Shown in pieces: positions 1 through 6,126 of a stretch of 8,174 nt of DNA. Each line of letters starts with the position of its first letter. The first letter of the stretch is position 1. The position numbers and the translations under genes were made by a program. Origin of the DNA: Anaerolineaceae bacterium (GTDB lineage Bacteria > Chloroflexota > Anaerolineae > Anaerolineales > Anaerolineaceae); contig JAIOTF010000195.1 in assembly GCA_021107195.1 (NCBI GenBank), positions 1-8,174 on the forward strand, given 5' to 3'. The notes under the pieces are model-generated. The model was not told where the DNA came from. It saw nothing but the letters and a program-made list of their open reading frames with translations, and made no database searches.

Positions 1-119
1 ATGCGACAAGGCCGAGAGAATGTTGTACAATTGTGGGGAGCATTGGGAACCTCTGGTTTTGAACAGGGATAGTAACCTATCCTACCAGAGTTCCAATGCT
101 CAATCTGTTTTTGGCGAAA
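1..119. other. Left-edge segment of unknown origin abutting a broken gene
   Basis: This stretch does not continue the transporter ATPase that ends at 120. Its minus-strand translation past the stop shows none of the helical-domain or signature sequence expected there. On the plus strand, one frame is open from the left edge to a TAG at 70-72 and a second from position 2 to a TAG at 131-133. Either could be the tail of a gene entering from the left, but neither tail is one I recognise. Most of the segment is taken up by a long imperfect palindrome (38-101) followed by a short T run. An insertion-element end or a rearranged intergenic repeat are both plausible, and no transposase can be named. 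Confidence 0.4.
38..101. repeat. 64-nt imperfect palindrome with nested hairpin
   Basis: The outer arms are 38-57 (GAGCATTGGGAACCTCTGGT) and 84-101 (ACCAGAGTTCCAATGCTC). They pair over 18 bp with two single-base bulges in the left arm. Inside them, GGATAG (67-72) pairs with CTATCC (77-82) around a TAAC loop, leaving about eight unpaired bases on the left side. As plus-strand RNA this is a stable stem followed by a T run at about 108-112, so it could terminate a transcript arriving from the left. It could equally be a mobile-element end or a dispersed palindromic repeat. The structure is directly visible; the role is inferred. Confidence 0.7.
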
Positions 120-506
120 CTAAAGTTTTTTAGACATGCCCATGTGCATTTCCAAAGGCTCTGCGATCTGCCTGCCAATAGTAAACACAGGGCTAAAGGA
201 AGTCATCGGGGCTTGAAAGATGATGCTGATATGCGAACCGCGCACCCGGCGCAGTTCTTCATCCGTCATTTGCAGCAGGTCCTGGCCGTTATACATCGCC
301 TGGCCCCCTACCACTTCACCGGGAGGATTTGGGATCAGGCCAAGCATCGACATGACGGTGACGCTTTTACCACAACCGCTTTCACCCACAAACCCCAGGG
401 TTTCGCCCTCTTTAAGATAAAAAGACACGCCGTTAACGGCGTGCACAACACCTTCTCTGGTTCGAAAATGTGTTTCCAGTCCTTCGACTGTTAAAATATC
501 TTCCAT
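120..506 (-). pseudogene. Truncated oligopeptide/dipeptide ABC transporter ATPase (OppD/DppD type)
   Basis: This is the N-terminal 128 residues of an ATPase that would energise peptide or nickel/sugar-type uptake through an OppBCDF-like importer at the inner face of the membrane. Visible are the family's opening (EDILTVEGLETHF), a Walker A loop GESGCGKS at about residues 41-48, and the Q-loop region. The frame stops at TAG just after HMGMSKK, where full proteins of roughly 320-340 residues continue into the helical domain. The ABC signature, Walker B, H-switch and the C-terminal oligopeptide-transporter domain are all missing. The Q-loop reads FQAPMTSFSP instead of the usual FQ(E/D)PMTSLNP, consistent with decay. 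The ATG at 504-506 has a GGGGG ribosome-binding stretch eight bases upstream (515-519). No permease gene lies upstream; the neighbour is a divergent kinase. It is almost certainly non-functional as an ATPase. Confidence 0.88.
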
Positions 507-592
507 TTTATCTACCCCCGCGTCCTGTTAAAAACAAAACCTGCAATGAGAGTTTTGCTGTTCCAAGCATAAAAAAAACAGGCGCTGCTACA

Positions 593-609
593 TCCGCCAG
601 ATAGGCGGA
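593..609. repeat. Inverted repeat TCCGCC-N5-GGCGGA
   Basis: The 6-bp arms TCCGCC and GGCGGA are perfect and flank AGATA. The repeat lies about 120 bp upstream of the kinase -10 element. It could be a regulator half-site pair or a small hairpin in a minus-strand transcript, where an eight-T run (complement of 571-578) follows about 14 bases later. That gap is too long for a standard terminator. Confidence 0.4.
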
Positions 610-731
610 GTCGTCACTGACCGATGAACGAGTGTTATTCCTGGCCTGTAGAACAGCGGTGCACCTGGTCAAAAGGATAGTATTTGTCTCTTTGAGGCAT
701 GCAGCCTGCGCCGGGAGCAAGGGTTTTGTTC

Positions 732-737
732 TATAAT
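732..737 (+). promoter_or_regulatory. Probable -10 element for the sensor kinase operon
   Basis: A perfect TATAAT occurs here, but no good -35 hexamer sits 16-18 bp upstream (the bases there read CGCCGG), so an activator may be needed. Transcription would start near 744. That is downstream of the ATG at 699, which argues against that ATG as the kinase start and for the GTG at 807. Confidence 0.5.
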
Positions 738-769
738 TGGACTGCGCCAATCATCCATTTTTCCTTATT

Positions 770-784
770 AAGGCAGCCTGCCTT
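770..784. promoter_or_regulatory. 15-nt palindrome in the kinase leader, candidate operator
   Basis: AAGGCAG-C-CTGCCTT is a perfect inverted repeat with a single central base, between the -10 element and the kinase start codon. Its core GCAGCCTGC also occurs at 701-709, on the other side of the -10. A binding site for the cognate response regulator is an inference. The same nonamer also occurs at 1778-1786 inside the kinase gene, so chance cannot be excluded. Confidence 0.35.
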
Positions 785-806
785 TCAGGACACCAAACTG
801 ATCTCC

Positions 807-3800
807 GTGAAACGCCTAAAGAAGCAACCCGCCTGTATTTCTTGCCTTGCTCTGCTGGCCGTGGCAATCCTCAGCCTCGCCAGTACACTCCCTGCGCAGG
901 CTGGAAGAATTCAGGCGCAGCCAGAGCAAGTGCTGCCACAAACGCCGGCAGGGACCATCCGCTTTGGCAGCCTCTCGGAAGAAAACGGGCTGTCAAACAA
1001 TCAAGTGCAGGCGATTCTGCAAGATCAGAACGGCTTCCTATGGTTCGGTACTCAGAATGGACTGAACAAATACAACGGCTATGAATTTACCCTTTACCGG
1101 CATGATGAAAATGATCCGGCCTCAATTGCCAGCAATAATATTGTGGTCTTGTATGAAGATCGCCAGGGCATTCTGTGGATCGGCACCGATATTGGACTGG
1201 AACGATTTGACCCGGAAACCGGTATTTTTTCTCACTACCAACACAATGCTGAGAAAGAAAAAGGATTCAAAGGGGACCGGGTGTTATCCATTCAGGAAGA
1301 CTGGGAAGGCAATTTGTGGATCGGCACCAATAATGGTGGGTTGAACCGCTTTGACAAACGCACCCACCTCTTCGTCAATTACCGGCACCAGATCAGTGAC
1401 CCGGATTCCCTTTCCAGCGATTATGCCCGGGTGGTCCTTGAAGACCAGTCAGGACAACTGTGGATTGGCACCAACCAGGGGCTTGATCTCTTTGACCAGG
1501 AAAACGAACGCTTTATTCATTTTCAAAACAACCCGGACATGCCAAACTCAATGGGTGCAGGCGCAGTATCCGCCCTGGCCGAAGACAGCCAGGGACACCT
1601 CTGGATCGGCACAAGCGATTCAGAGATCATCCGCTATGATCCGCGCTTGAAGACATTTACGCAATACCAATACAACACCAAAGAAGATTTTTCATCGGCG
1701 AATGATGTGGTCTGGGATCTTGATTTTGACCAGAATGGCGAACTTTGGATCGGCGCCAGCAGCGGACTGTATCGCATGCAGCCTGCCACTGGAGAAGTGG
1801 AACGTCTCAATCACCTGCCGAATGACTTGAACAACCTCGGCGACCGCGCCATCACCTGCATATATGAAGACCAGGCAGGGATACTGTGGCTTTCGGGCGG
1901 GCTGGAAGGGGTAAATAAATTCAAGCCTGCGAGCAGCTTTTCGCTCTTCCAGCATGAGCCTGACAATACCAACAGCTTAAGCAGCAATCCGGTGTACGCC
2001 CTCTTTCAAGACAATCAACAAGCACTTTGGATCGGGACATACGGCGGGGGACTGAACCGGCTGGACCCCAAAACGGGGAACTTCAGTGTGCACCGCCATG
2101 ACCCAAACAACGGGAACAGCCTCCATGGTGATGAAATCAGCGCAATCCAGCAAGATCGCGCCGGTTATCTGTGGGTCGGGACGATTTTTAACGGCCTGGA
2201 TCGGATGGACCCGCACAGCGGTGAGTTTATCCACTACACGCATGATCCTGACGCCCCGGGCAGCCTGAGCGAAGGACAGATAACAACCCTTCTCGTTGAC
2301 CAGCGCAACAGAATTTGGATTGGCACTTTTGACAATGGCCTCAATTTACTGGATCGCGCCACCGGTAAATTTACCCACTACTGGTTTTCACCCAGTGATT
2401 ATTTCGGGATCAGCGATAATCACATCACTGCCCTCTATCAAGATCAAGAGGGCATGATCTGGGTAGGCACCTGGAAAGGTGTCTCCGTCCTCAATCCCCA
2501 AACCGGCTTGTTCAAGCAATACCACAGCAATCCACTGAACGAGGACAGCCTGAGCAATGAGGTTGTCCTCTCGTTCTATGAAGACGCCCTCGGCCAGATG
2601 TGGATCGGTACCAATGGTGGCGGGTTGAACCGCTATGACCGTGAAAAAAATTCGTTTCAGGCTTATACGGAAACCCACGGCCTGCCGGATAACACCATTT
2701 ACGGTATCCTCGGCGGGCCTGATGGCGAACTGTGGCTCAGCACCCGGCGCGGGGTGTCCAGCTTTGACCCATTGACCGGGACCGTGCGTAATTACGATGT
2801 GCAGGATGGCTTGCAAGGCAACGAGTTCAACCCGGGGGCATATTTCCAGAGCAAATCTGGAGAGATGTTCTTCGGCGGTTCAAAAGGGTTCAACAGCTTC
2901 TATCCCAGACAAGTACGCTCGAATCCACATATTCCCCCAATCGTGATCACCAATTTCAGCACCCTCGACCGCAGTGTGCAGCGAGACATAACCAGCGATA
3001 CCAGCTTTGAACTTTCCTCACGTGATTATTTCATTGCCTTTGAGTTTGCTGCTCTGGATTACTCCGTTCCGGAGAAGAATGAATATGCCTATAAACTGGA
3101 AGGAGTGGACAAAGACTGGGTCTACACACGCCCCACACGCCGGCTTGAACCGCATTCCAACATCCAGGAAGATGCAGATATTGAGCGCGGCTGGTACTAC
3201 ACCGGTGCGCGGCGTTATGTCAGCTATCGTGACCTGAAAGAAGGCGAGTACATCTTCCGGGTGAAAGGTGCCAACAACGATGGAGTATGGAACAATGAAG
3301 GAATCGCGATCACGATCAAAGTCCCGCCGCCCTTCTGGAAGACGCCGCTGTTCATGGCCAGCGCAGTGCTATTCGTGGCCGTTGTTGCCGCGGCTGGCTA
3401 TGTGATCCGCACCAGGAGCATCGAGCACCAAAACCGTGTACTGGAAGACCAGATCGAAGAACGCACCTCCGAAATCGAACAACGCCGGCAGGTGGCAGAA
3501 GGGCTGCGCGACATTCTGGCCATCATCAATTCCAACCAGCCGCTGGATGAAATCCTGCACCATATCGTCGTACAGGCCAGTAACCTGCTGGCCTCAGATG
3601 CTTGTGTGCTCAGCCGCTTCAATATTGTCCAGGAAACAGTGCACATCAAATCCCATCACAAACTACCCGAAGAATTAACGACGGTCACAGATTTTCCGCT
3701 GTATCACGGCAAAGCCAATCAGGCACTCTTGAACCGTCAACCGTATTCAGAAACCAATCTGAGTGAATCCCTCCAACCCGGCATGCAAACCGCCCTGGGT

Positions 3801-4649
3801 CTTGCCCCGGAATGGCATCTCTGGCAAACAATAATGCGCAGCCAATACAATGCCTTTATGGCAGTTCCCATCATTGTGCGTAATGAGGTGTTTGGCTGCT
3901 TCACTTTCTACTATCAGCAGGCGGACATGCTGACAGGTGATCAGCAGGACAAAACTGAACTGGCCGTAGTGTTTGCCGACCAGGCAGCCCTGGCAATTGA
4001 AAACGCTTTCCTGCGATCGCAAGCCGAGCAAACGGCAATCATCGCTGAGCGCAACCGGCTGGCACGCGATCTGCATGATGCCGTCACCCAAACCCTCTTC
4101 TCCGCCAGCCTGATCGCCGAAGTCCTGCCCCGCATCTGGGACAAAGACATCAACGAAGGCGAAAAACGCCTGGAAGAACTGCGCCAATTGACCCGCGGCG
4201 CACTCGCCGAAATGCGCACCCTCCTGCTGGAGCTCCGCCCGGCAACCCTGGTCGAAAGCGAGCTGGAGGAATTGCTCAAACAACTCAGTGAAGCCTTTGC
4301 CGGACGGACACGCATCCCCGCCAGGCTCAAGATCAACGGTCACTGCGAACTGCCATCCAACGTCAAGATCGCCTTGTTCCGCATCGCGCAGGAAGCACTC
4401 AACAATGCCGGCAAGCATTCCGGGGCATCTGAGGTTACAATAGTTTTAGACTGTGGTGAAAATTGGGTTAAACTTAACGTAACAGACAATGGGGTTGGAT
4501 TTGACCCTGTTCAAATCAAACCCGATCGCCTGGGATTGGGCATCATGAAAGAACGCGCTGAGTCAATCGACGCAAAATTCAGCATTCAGAGCCAGACAGG
4601 CAGTGGAACCCAGGTACTGGTGAAATGGGCGAGAAGCGGGAGCAAATGA
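807..4649 (+). CDS. Two-propeller (Reg_prop/Y_Y_Y) sensor histidine kinase with GAF and HisKA_3 domains
   Basis: This is a membrane sensor kinase of 1280 residues. Starting at GTG 807 gives a clean signal peptide: KRLKK, then a hydrophobic core, then AQA before the predicted cleavage at about residue 32. The ATG at 699 would add 36 untypical residues ahead of it. Residues 49-700 form 14 Reg_prop blades, enough for two seven-bladed propellers. They are followed by a Y_Y_Y domain (about 715-840), one membrane helix (848-867), a coiled-coil linker (868-905) and a GAF domain (about 911-1070). The HisKA_3 H-box ERNRLARDLHDAVTQ has its phosphoacceptor histidine at about 1090. The HATPase shows an N-box (EALNN), G1 (DNGVGFDP) and G2 (LGLGIMKERA), so catalysis looks intact. 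The propellers and Y_Y_Y should be extracytoplasmic, and the ligand is unknown. The stop overlaps the next gene, its probable phosphorylation partner. AGGA at 787-790 is the only Shine-Dalgarno-like site; it is far from GTG but well spaced for CTG 798. Confidence 0.93.
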   Translation: MKRLKKQPACISCLALLAVAILSLASTLPAQAGRIQAQPEQVLPQTPAGTIRFGSLSEENGLSNNQVQAILQDQNGFLWFGTQNGLNKYNGYEFTLYRHDENDPASIASNNIVVLYEDRQGILWIGTDIGLERFDPETGIFSHYQHNAEKEKGFKGDRVLSIQEDWEGNLWIGTNNGGLNRFDKRTHLFVNYRHQISDPDSLSSDYARVVLEDQSGQLWIGTNQGLDLFDQENERFIHFQNNPDMPNSMGAGAVSALAEDSQGHLWIGTSDSEIIRYDPRLKTFTQYQYNTKEDFSSANDVVWDLDFDQNGELWIGASSGLYRMQPATGEVERLNHLPNDLNNLGDRAITCIYEDQAGILWLSGGLEGVNKFKPASSFSLFQHEPDNTNSLSSNPVYALFQDNQQALWIGTYGGGLNRLDPKTGNFSVHRHDPNNGNSLHGDEISAIQQDRAGYLWVGTIFNGLDRMDPHSGEFIHYTHDPDAPGSLSEGQITTLLVDQRNRIWIGTFDNGLNLLDRATGKFTHYWFSPSDYFGISDNHITALYQDQEGMIWVGTWKGVSVLNPQTGLFKQYHSNPLNEDSLSNEVVLSFYEDALGQMWIGTNGGGLNRYDREKNSFQAYTETHGLPDNTIYGILGGPDGELWLSTRRGVSSFDPLTGTVRNYDVQDGLQGNEFNPGAYFQSKSGEMFFGGSKGFNSFYPRQVRSNPHIPPIVITNFSTLDRSVQRDITSDTSFELSSRDYFIAFEFAALDYSVPEKNEYAYKLEGVDKDWVYTRPTRRLEPHSNIQEDADIERGWYYTGARRYVSYRDLKEGEYIFRVKGANNDGVWNNEGIAITIKVPPPFWKTPLFMASAVLFVAVVAAAGYVIRTRSIEHQNRVLEDQIEERTSEIEQRRQVAEGLRDILAIINSNQPLDEILHHIVVQASNLLASDACVLSRFNIVQETVHIKSHHKLPEELTTVTDFPLYHGKANQALLNRQPYSETNLSESLQPGMQTALGLAPEWHLWQTIMRSQYNAFMAVPIIVRNEVFGCFTFYYQQADMLTGDQQDKTELAVVFADQAALAIENAFLRSQAEQTAIIAERNRLARDLHDAVTQTLFSASLIAEVLPRIWDKDINEGEKRLEELRQLTRGALAEMRTLLLELRPATLVESELEELLKQLSEAFAGRTRIPARLKINGHCELPSNVKIALFRIAQEALNNAGKHSGASEVTIVLDCGENWVKLNVTDNGVGFDPVQIKPDRLGLGIMKERAESIDAKFSIQSQTGSGTQVLVKWARSGSK
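951..2909 (+). repeat. Fourteen Reg_prop propeller blade repeats within the kinase
   Basis: Repeats of about 43-50 codons recur, each with a core like D..G.LWIGT..GL.R.DP.TG. The LW(I/V/F)GT-type strands count to 14. The first is at nucleotide 1038 (LWFGT), the seventh is degenerate (LWLSG), the thirteenth reads LWLST and the last reads MFFGG. Fourteen blades is what two seven-bladed propellers require, as known for Reg_prop sensors. The degenerate blades 7 and 14 fall where each propeller would close. Confidence 0.88.
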
Positions 4650-5293
4650 AAATGAATGAACAAGATCTGATCAAGGTGATGATCGTCGACGACCATGCGG
4701 TGGTACGCAGTGGTTTGAGTGCATTCCTGATGGTTTTTGATGACCTGGAACTGGTTGGCGAAGCCGGCAGCGGCAGCGAAGCGCTGATAAAATGTGAGCG
4801 TTTGCAGCCAGACGTGGTCTTGATGGACCTGGTAATGCCCGAGATGGACGGGGCGGCGACCACACGAAAGATCCGCTCCCGATGCCCGTCAATCCAGGTG
4901 CTCGCCCTGACCAGCTTCAAGGAAGACAATCTGGTGCAGGAAGCCCTGCAGGCAGGCGCGATCGGCTATTTGTTAAAAAATATCTCTGCCGATGACCTGG
5001 CCGATGCCATCCGGGCGGCCAGGAAGGGCAAACCCACCCTCGCCCCGGAAGCGACTCAGGCGTTGATCGAAAACGCCAAGAAACCAAAACCGGAAGACTT
5101 TAAGATCACCCCGCGTGAGAAAGAAGTGCTGGCATTGATGGTCTCAGGTATGAGCAATCCGCAGATCGCTGAGGAGCTGGTGGTAAGCCGCTCAACGGTC
5201 AAGTTCCATGTAAGCAGCATTCTTTCCAAGCTGAACGTTGCCAGCCGCACAGAAGCGGTGGCCTTTGCCCTGCAAAATGGCCTGGCCAAATGA
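4646..5293 (+). CDS. LuxR/NarL-family response regulator
   Basis: This is a 215-residue two-domain transcription regulator, a typical length for the NarL/FixJ class. The receiver domain (about 9-125) has the acidic pair D15/D16, phosphoacceptor D61 in VVLMDLVMPEMDG, T89 and K111, so the full active site is present. A GerE/LuxR helix-turn-helix follows at about 154-211 (TPREKEVLALMVSGMSN..IAEEL..S..TVKFHVSSILSKL). The ATG at 4646 overlaps the kinase stop as ATGA, implying translational coupling. The in-frame ATG at 4652 is better spaced from GGGAG (4638-4642), and an ATG at 4625 is also possible. HisKA_3 kinases normally pair with this regulator class, so the upstream kinase is the likely phosphodonor. 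Its target genes are unknown; its own operon is one candidate. Confidence 0.95.
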   Translation: MKMNEQDLIKVMIVDDHAVVRSGLSAFLMVFDDLELVGEAGSGSEALIKCERLQPDVVLMDLVMPEMDGAATTRKIRSRCPSIQVLALTSFKEDNLVQEALQAGAIGYLLKNISADDLADAIRAARKGKPTLAPEATQALIENAKKPKPEDFKITPREKEVLALMVSGMSNPQIAEELVVSRSTVKFHVSSILSKLNVASRTEAVAFALQNGLAK

Positions 5294-5324
5294 CCAGCCA
5301 GGATTAGACTGACCAGTCAGGACT
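5291..5324 (+). repeat. Two 15-nt direct repeats after the regulator stop
   Basis: TGACCAGCCAGGATT (5291-5305) is repeated as TGACCAGTCAGGACT (5310-5324), with two mismatches and a 19-bp period. The first copy begins with the stop codon of the response regulator. It may be a small local duplication; no function is evident. Confidence 0.6.
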
Positions 5325-5325
5325 C

Positions 5326-5375
5326 AAACCCGCCCATTGTCTGATGCAATGAGCGGGTTTCTCATTTATTCTTTA
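5326..5375 (+). terminator. Intrinsic terminator of the kinase-regulator operon
   Basis: The stem AAACCCGC-C-CATTG (5326-5339) pairs with CAATG-A-GCGGGTTT (5347-5360) around a 7-nt loop, with one internal C/A mismatch. A T-rich tail follows (CTCATTTATTCTTTATT). It lies 32 bases after the regulator stop and closes the two-gene operon. Confidence 0.85.
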
Positions 5376-5420
5376 TTCGTAGCTATTCAGCCTTTCTTGG
5401 CAAAGTATCCGTTTCGCCGG

Positions 5421-5518
5421 TTGAGTAGCCCCGAATTCCTTTAGAGGGGCGTATCGAAACCAGGAATGGAGTTTGCAAATACCGCTTCGCCTTGATTCCG
5501 ATACGCTTCGCTGCTCAA
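5421..5518. repeat. Inverted-repeat intergenic block (dispersed-repeat-like)
   Basis: TTGAGTAGC (5421-5429) followed by GCGTATCG (5449-5456) is mirrored by CGATACGC (5499-5506) followed by GCTGCTCAA (5510-5518). The block is therefore two diverged copies of the same motif pair in opposite orientation, with different spacing inside each copy. The left copy also folds on its own (GCCCC 5428-5432 with GGGGC 5446-5450). It resembles the 'TTGAG.AGC...CGTATCGAAACC' repeats I associate with intergenic regions of several bacterial genomes, which I cannot verify here. The rest of the 5294-5609 spacer holds the direct repeats and terminator above and no recognisable gene or strong promoter. Confidence 0.55.
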
Positions 5519-5609
5519 TCAGCGGCCACGTTGCTTCATAAATCTTACTGCCTGAGTAATTACCTTTATTCAGATGAGAGCAAAAATCTATGACAATACA
5601 GGTGTGAAT

Positions 5610-5963
5610 ATGCATGTGATCCTGGCAGACGGCCATCGAAATGTGCGAACCGCACTGCGGCTCCTGATCGAAGAGGATACGGAGTGGCTTGTCGCGGCAG
5701 AAGCGCCCAATGCAAAACTCTTGCTGACCCTGGTAGAACAAAATTTACCAGACCTGGTCCTGCTGGATGCCAGCCTGCCCGGACGGCGCATGGAAGACCT
5801 GCTGACGGAATTGCGCCGCTCCTACCCGGAATTGATGATGGTCGTCCTCAGCGGCCGTCCTGAAACCCGCCAGCCCGCCCTGCAATGCGGGGCAAATGCC
5901 TTCATCAGCAAAGGCAATCCCCCCGAAGACCTCCTCAAAACCCTCCATACCCTGATGGATTGA
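5610..5963 (+). CDS. Stand-alone receiver-domain protein with altered acidic pocket
   Basis: This 117-residue protein is a single CheY-like receiver with no output domain. The start is taken at ATG 5610, which has AGGTG five bases upstream (5600-5604) and begins directly with the first receiver strand. The in-frame ATG at 5574 lacks a ribosome-binding site. The phosphoacceptor is D53 (LVLLDASLPG), with S81 and K101 in their usual places. The acidic pair reads ADGH (D7, G8) where ADDH is expected, so one Mg2+-binding acid is missing. By family knowledge this could weaken or abolish phosphorylation. The sequence resembles the receiver halves of NarL-type regulators (VILADGHRNVRTALRLLIEED), so it may be a regulator that lost its DNA-binding domain. 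The stop falls right after the last receiver helix, so the end is clean. Its partner is unknown. Confidence 0.88.
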   Translation: MHVILADGHRNVRTALRLLIEEDTEWLVAAEAPNAKLLLTLVEQNLPDLVLLDASLPGRRMEDLLTELRRSYPELMMVVLSGRPETRQPALQCGANAFISKGNPPEDLLKTLHTLMD

Positions 5964-5977
5964 AAACCTCCCCGCCC

Positions 5978-6007
5978 CGTAGTGGCGCAGCATGCTGCGC
6001 CGCTACG
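5978..6007. repeat. 30-nt palindrome downstream of the receiver gene (REP-like or terminator)
   Basis: The core GGCGCAGCATGCTGCGCC (5984-6001) is a perfect palindrome, extended outward by CGTAG and CTACG arms with one T/G wobble. It starts 15 bases after the receiver stop and is followed by ATGTTTGTTAA, only mildly T-rich. It could terminate the receiver transcript in either direction, or be a dispersed palindromic repeat. The centre is self-complementary with no natural loop, which suits a repeat or cruciform at least as well as a terminator. Confidence 0.65.
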
Positions 6008-6126
6008 ATGTTTGTTAACTGATTTATATGAACCTCAATAATAGCCGCAAAGTCAGGCAGGAGCGATAAAAATATATGCTAAATCCTTTCTGACTTACAA
6101 CCAATTTACAACAATTCCGGTTGTGT

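Larger units (their letters stand above)
507..806. other. Divergent intergenic region with promoter and inverted repeats
   Basis: These 300 bases separate the ATPase fragment from the sensor kinase. I see no convincing gene: an 80-codon minus-strand frame (508-750) and the upstream in-frame extension of the kinase (699-806) both look like chance openings. Recognisable items are an A8 run (571-578), a short inverted repeat (593-609), a good -10 hexamer (732-737) and a 15-nt palindrome (770-784). No clear promoter for the minus-strand fragment was found. Confidence 0.6.

Noticed and set aside
96..494. 132-codon plus-strand open frame
   Set aside because: It is the antisense shadow of the ATPase fragment, whose Walker A motif fixes the coding strand as minus.
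571..609. Minus-strand terminator made of the 593-609 hairpin and the eight-T run
   Set aside because: About 14 bases separate the stem from the T run, and the alternative stem next to the T run has only about four pairs. No minus-strand gene upstream would need it.
508..750. 80-codon minus-strand open frame upstream of the ATPase fragment
   Set aside because: It has no recognisable motifs and does not resemble the permease expected upstream of an OppD gene. It overlaps the kinase promoter region and looks like open intergenic sequence.
2388..2816. 142-codon minus-strand open frame in the propeller region
   Set aside because: It is a shadow of the repeated Reg_prop blades, which keep an antisense frame open by periodic composition.
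3747..4418. Long minus-strand open frame of 223 codons within the kinase gene
   Set aside because: It lies opposite the GAF and HisKA_3 coding sequence, whose plus-strand motifs are unmistakable; its translation has no recognisable domain.
5373..5741. 122-codon minus-strand open frame
   Set aside because: It covers the inverted-repeat spacer and the start of the receiver gene in antisense; its translation is that of repeat DNA (for example PLIEQRSVSESRR).
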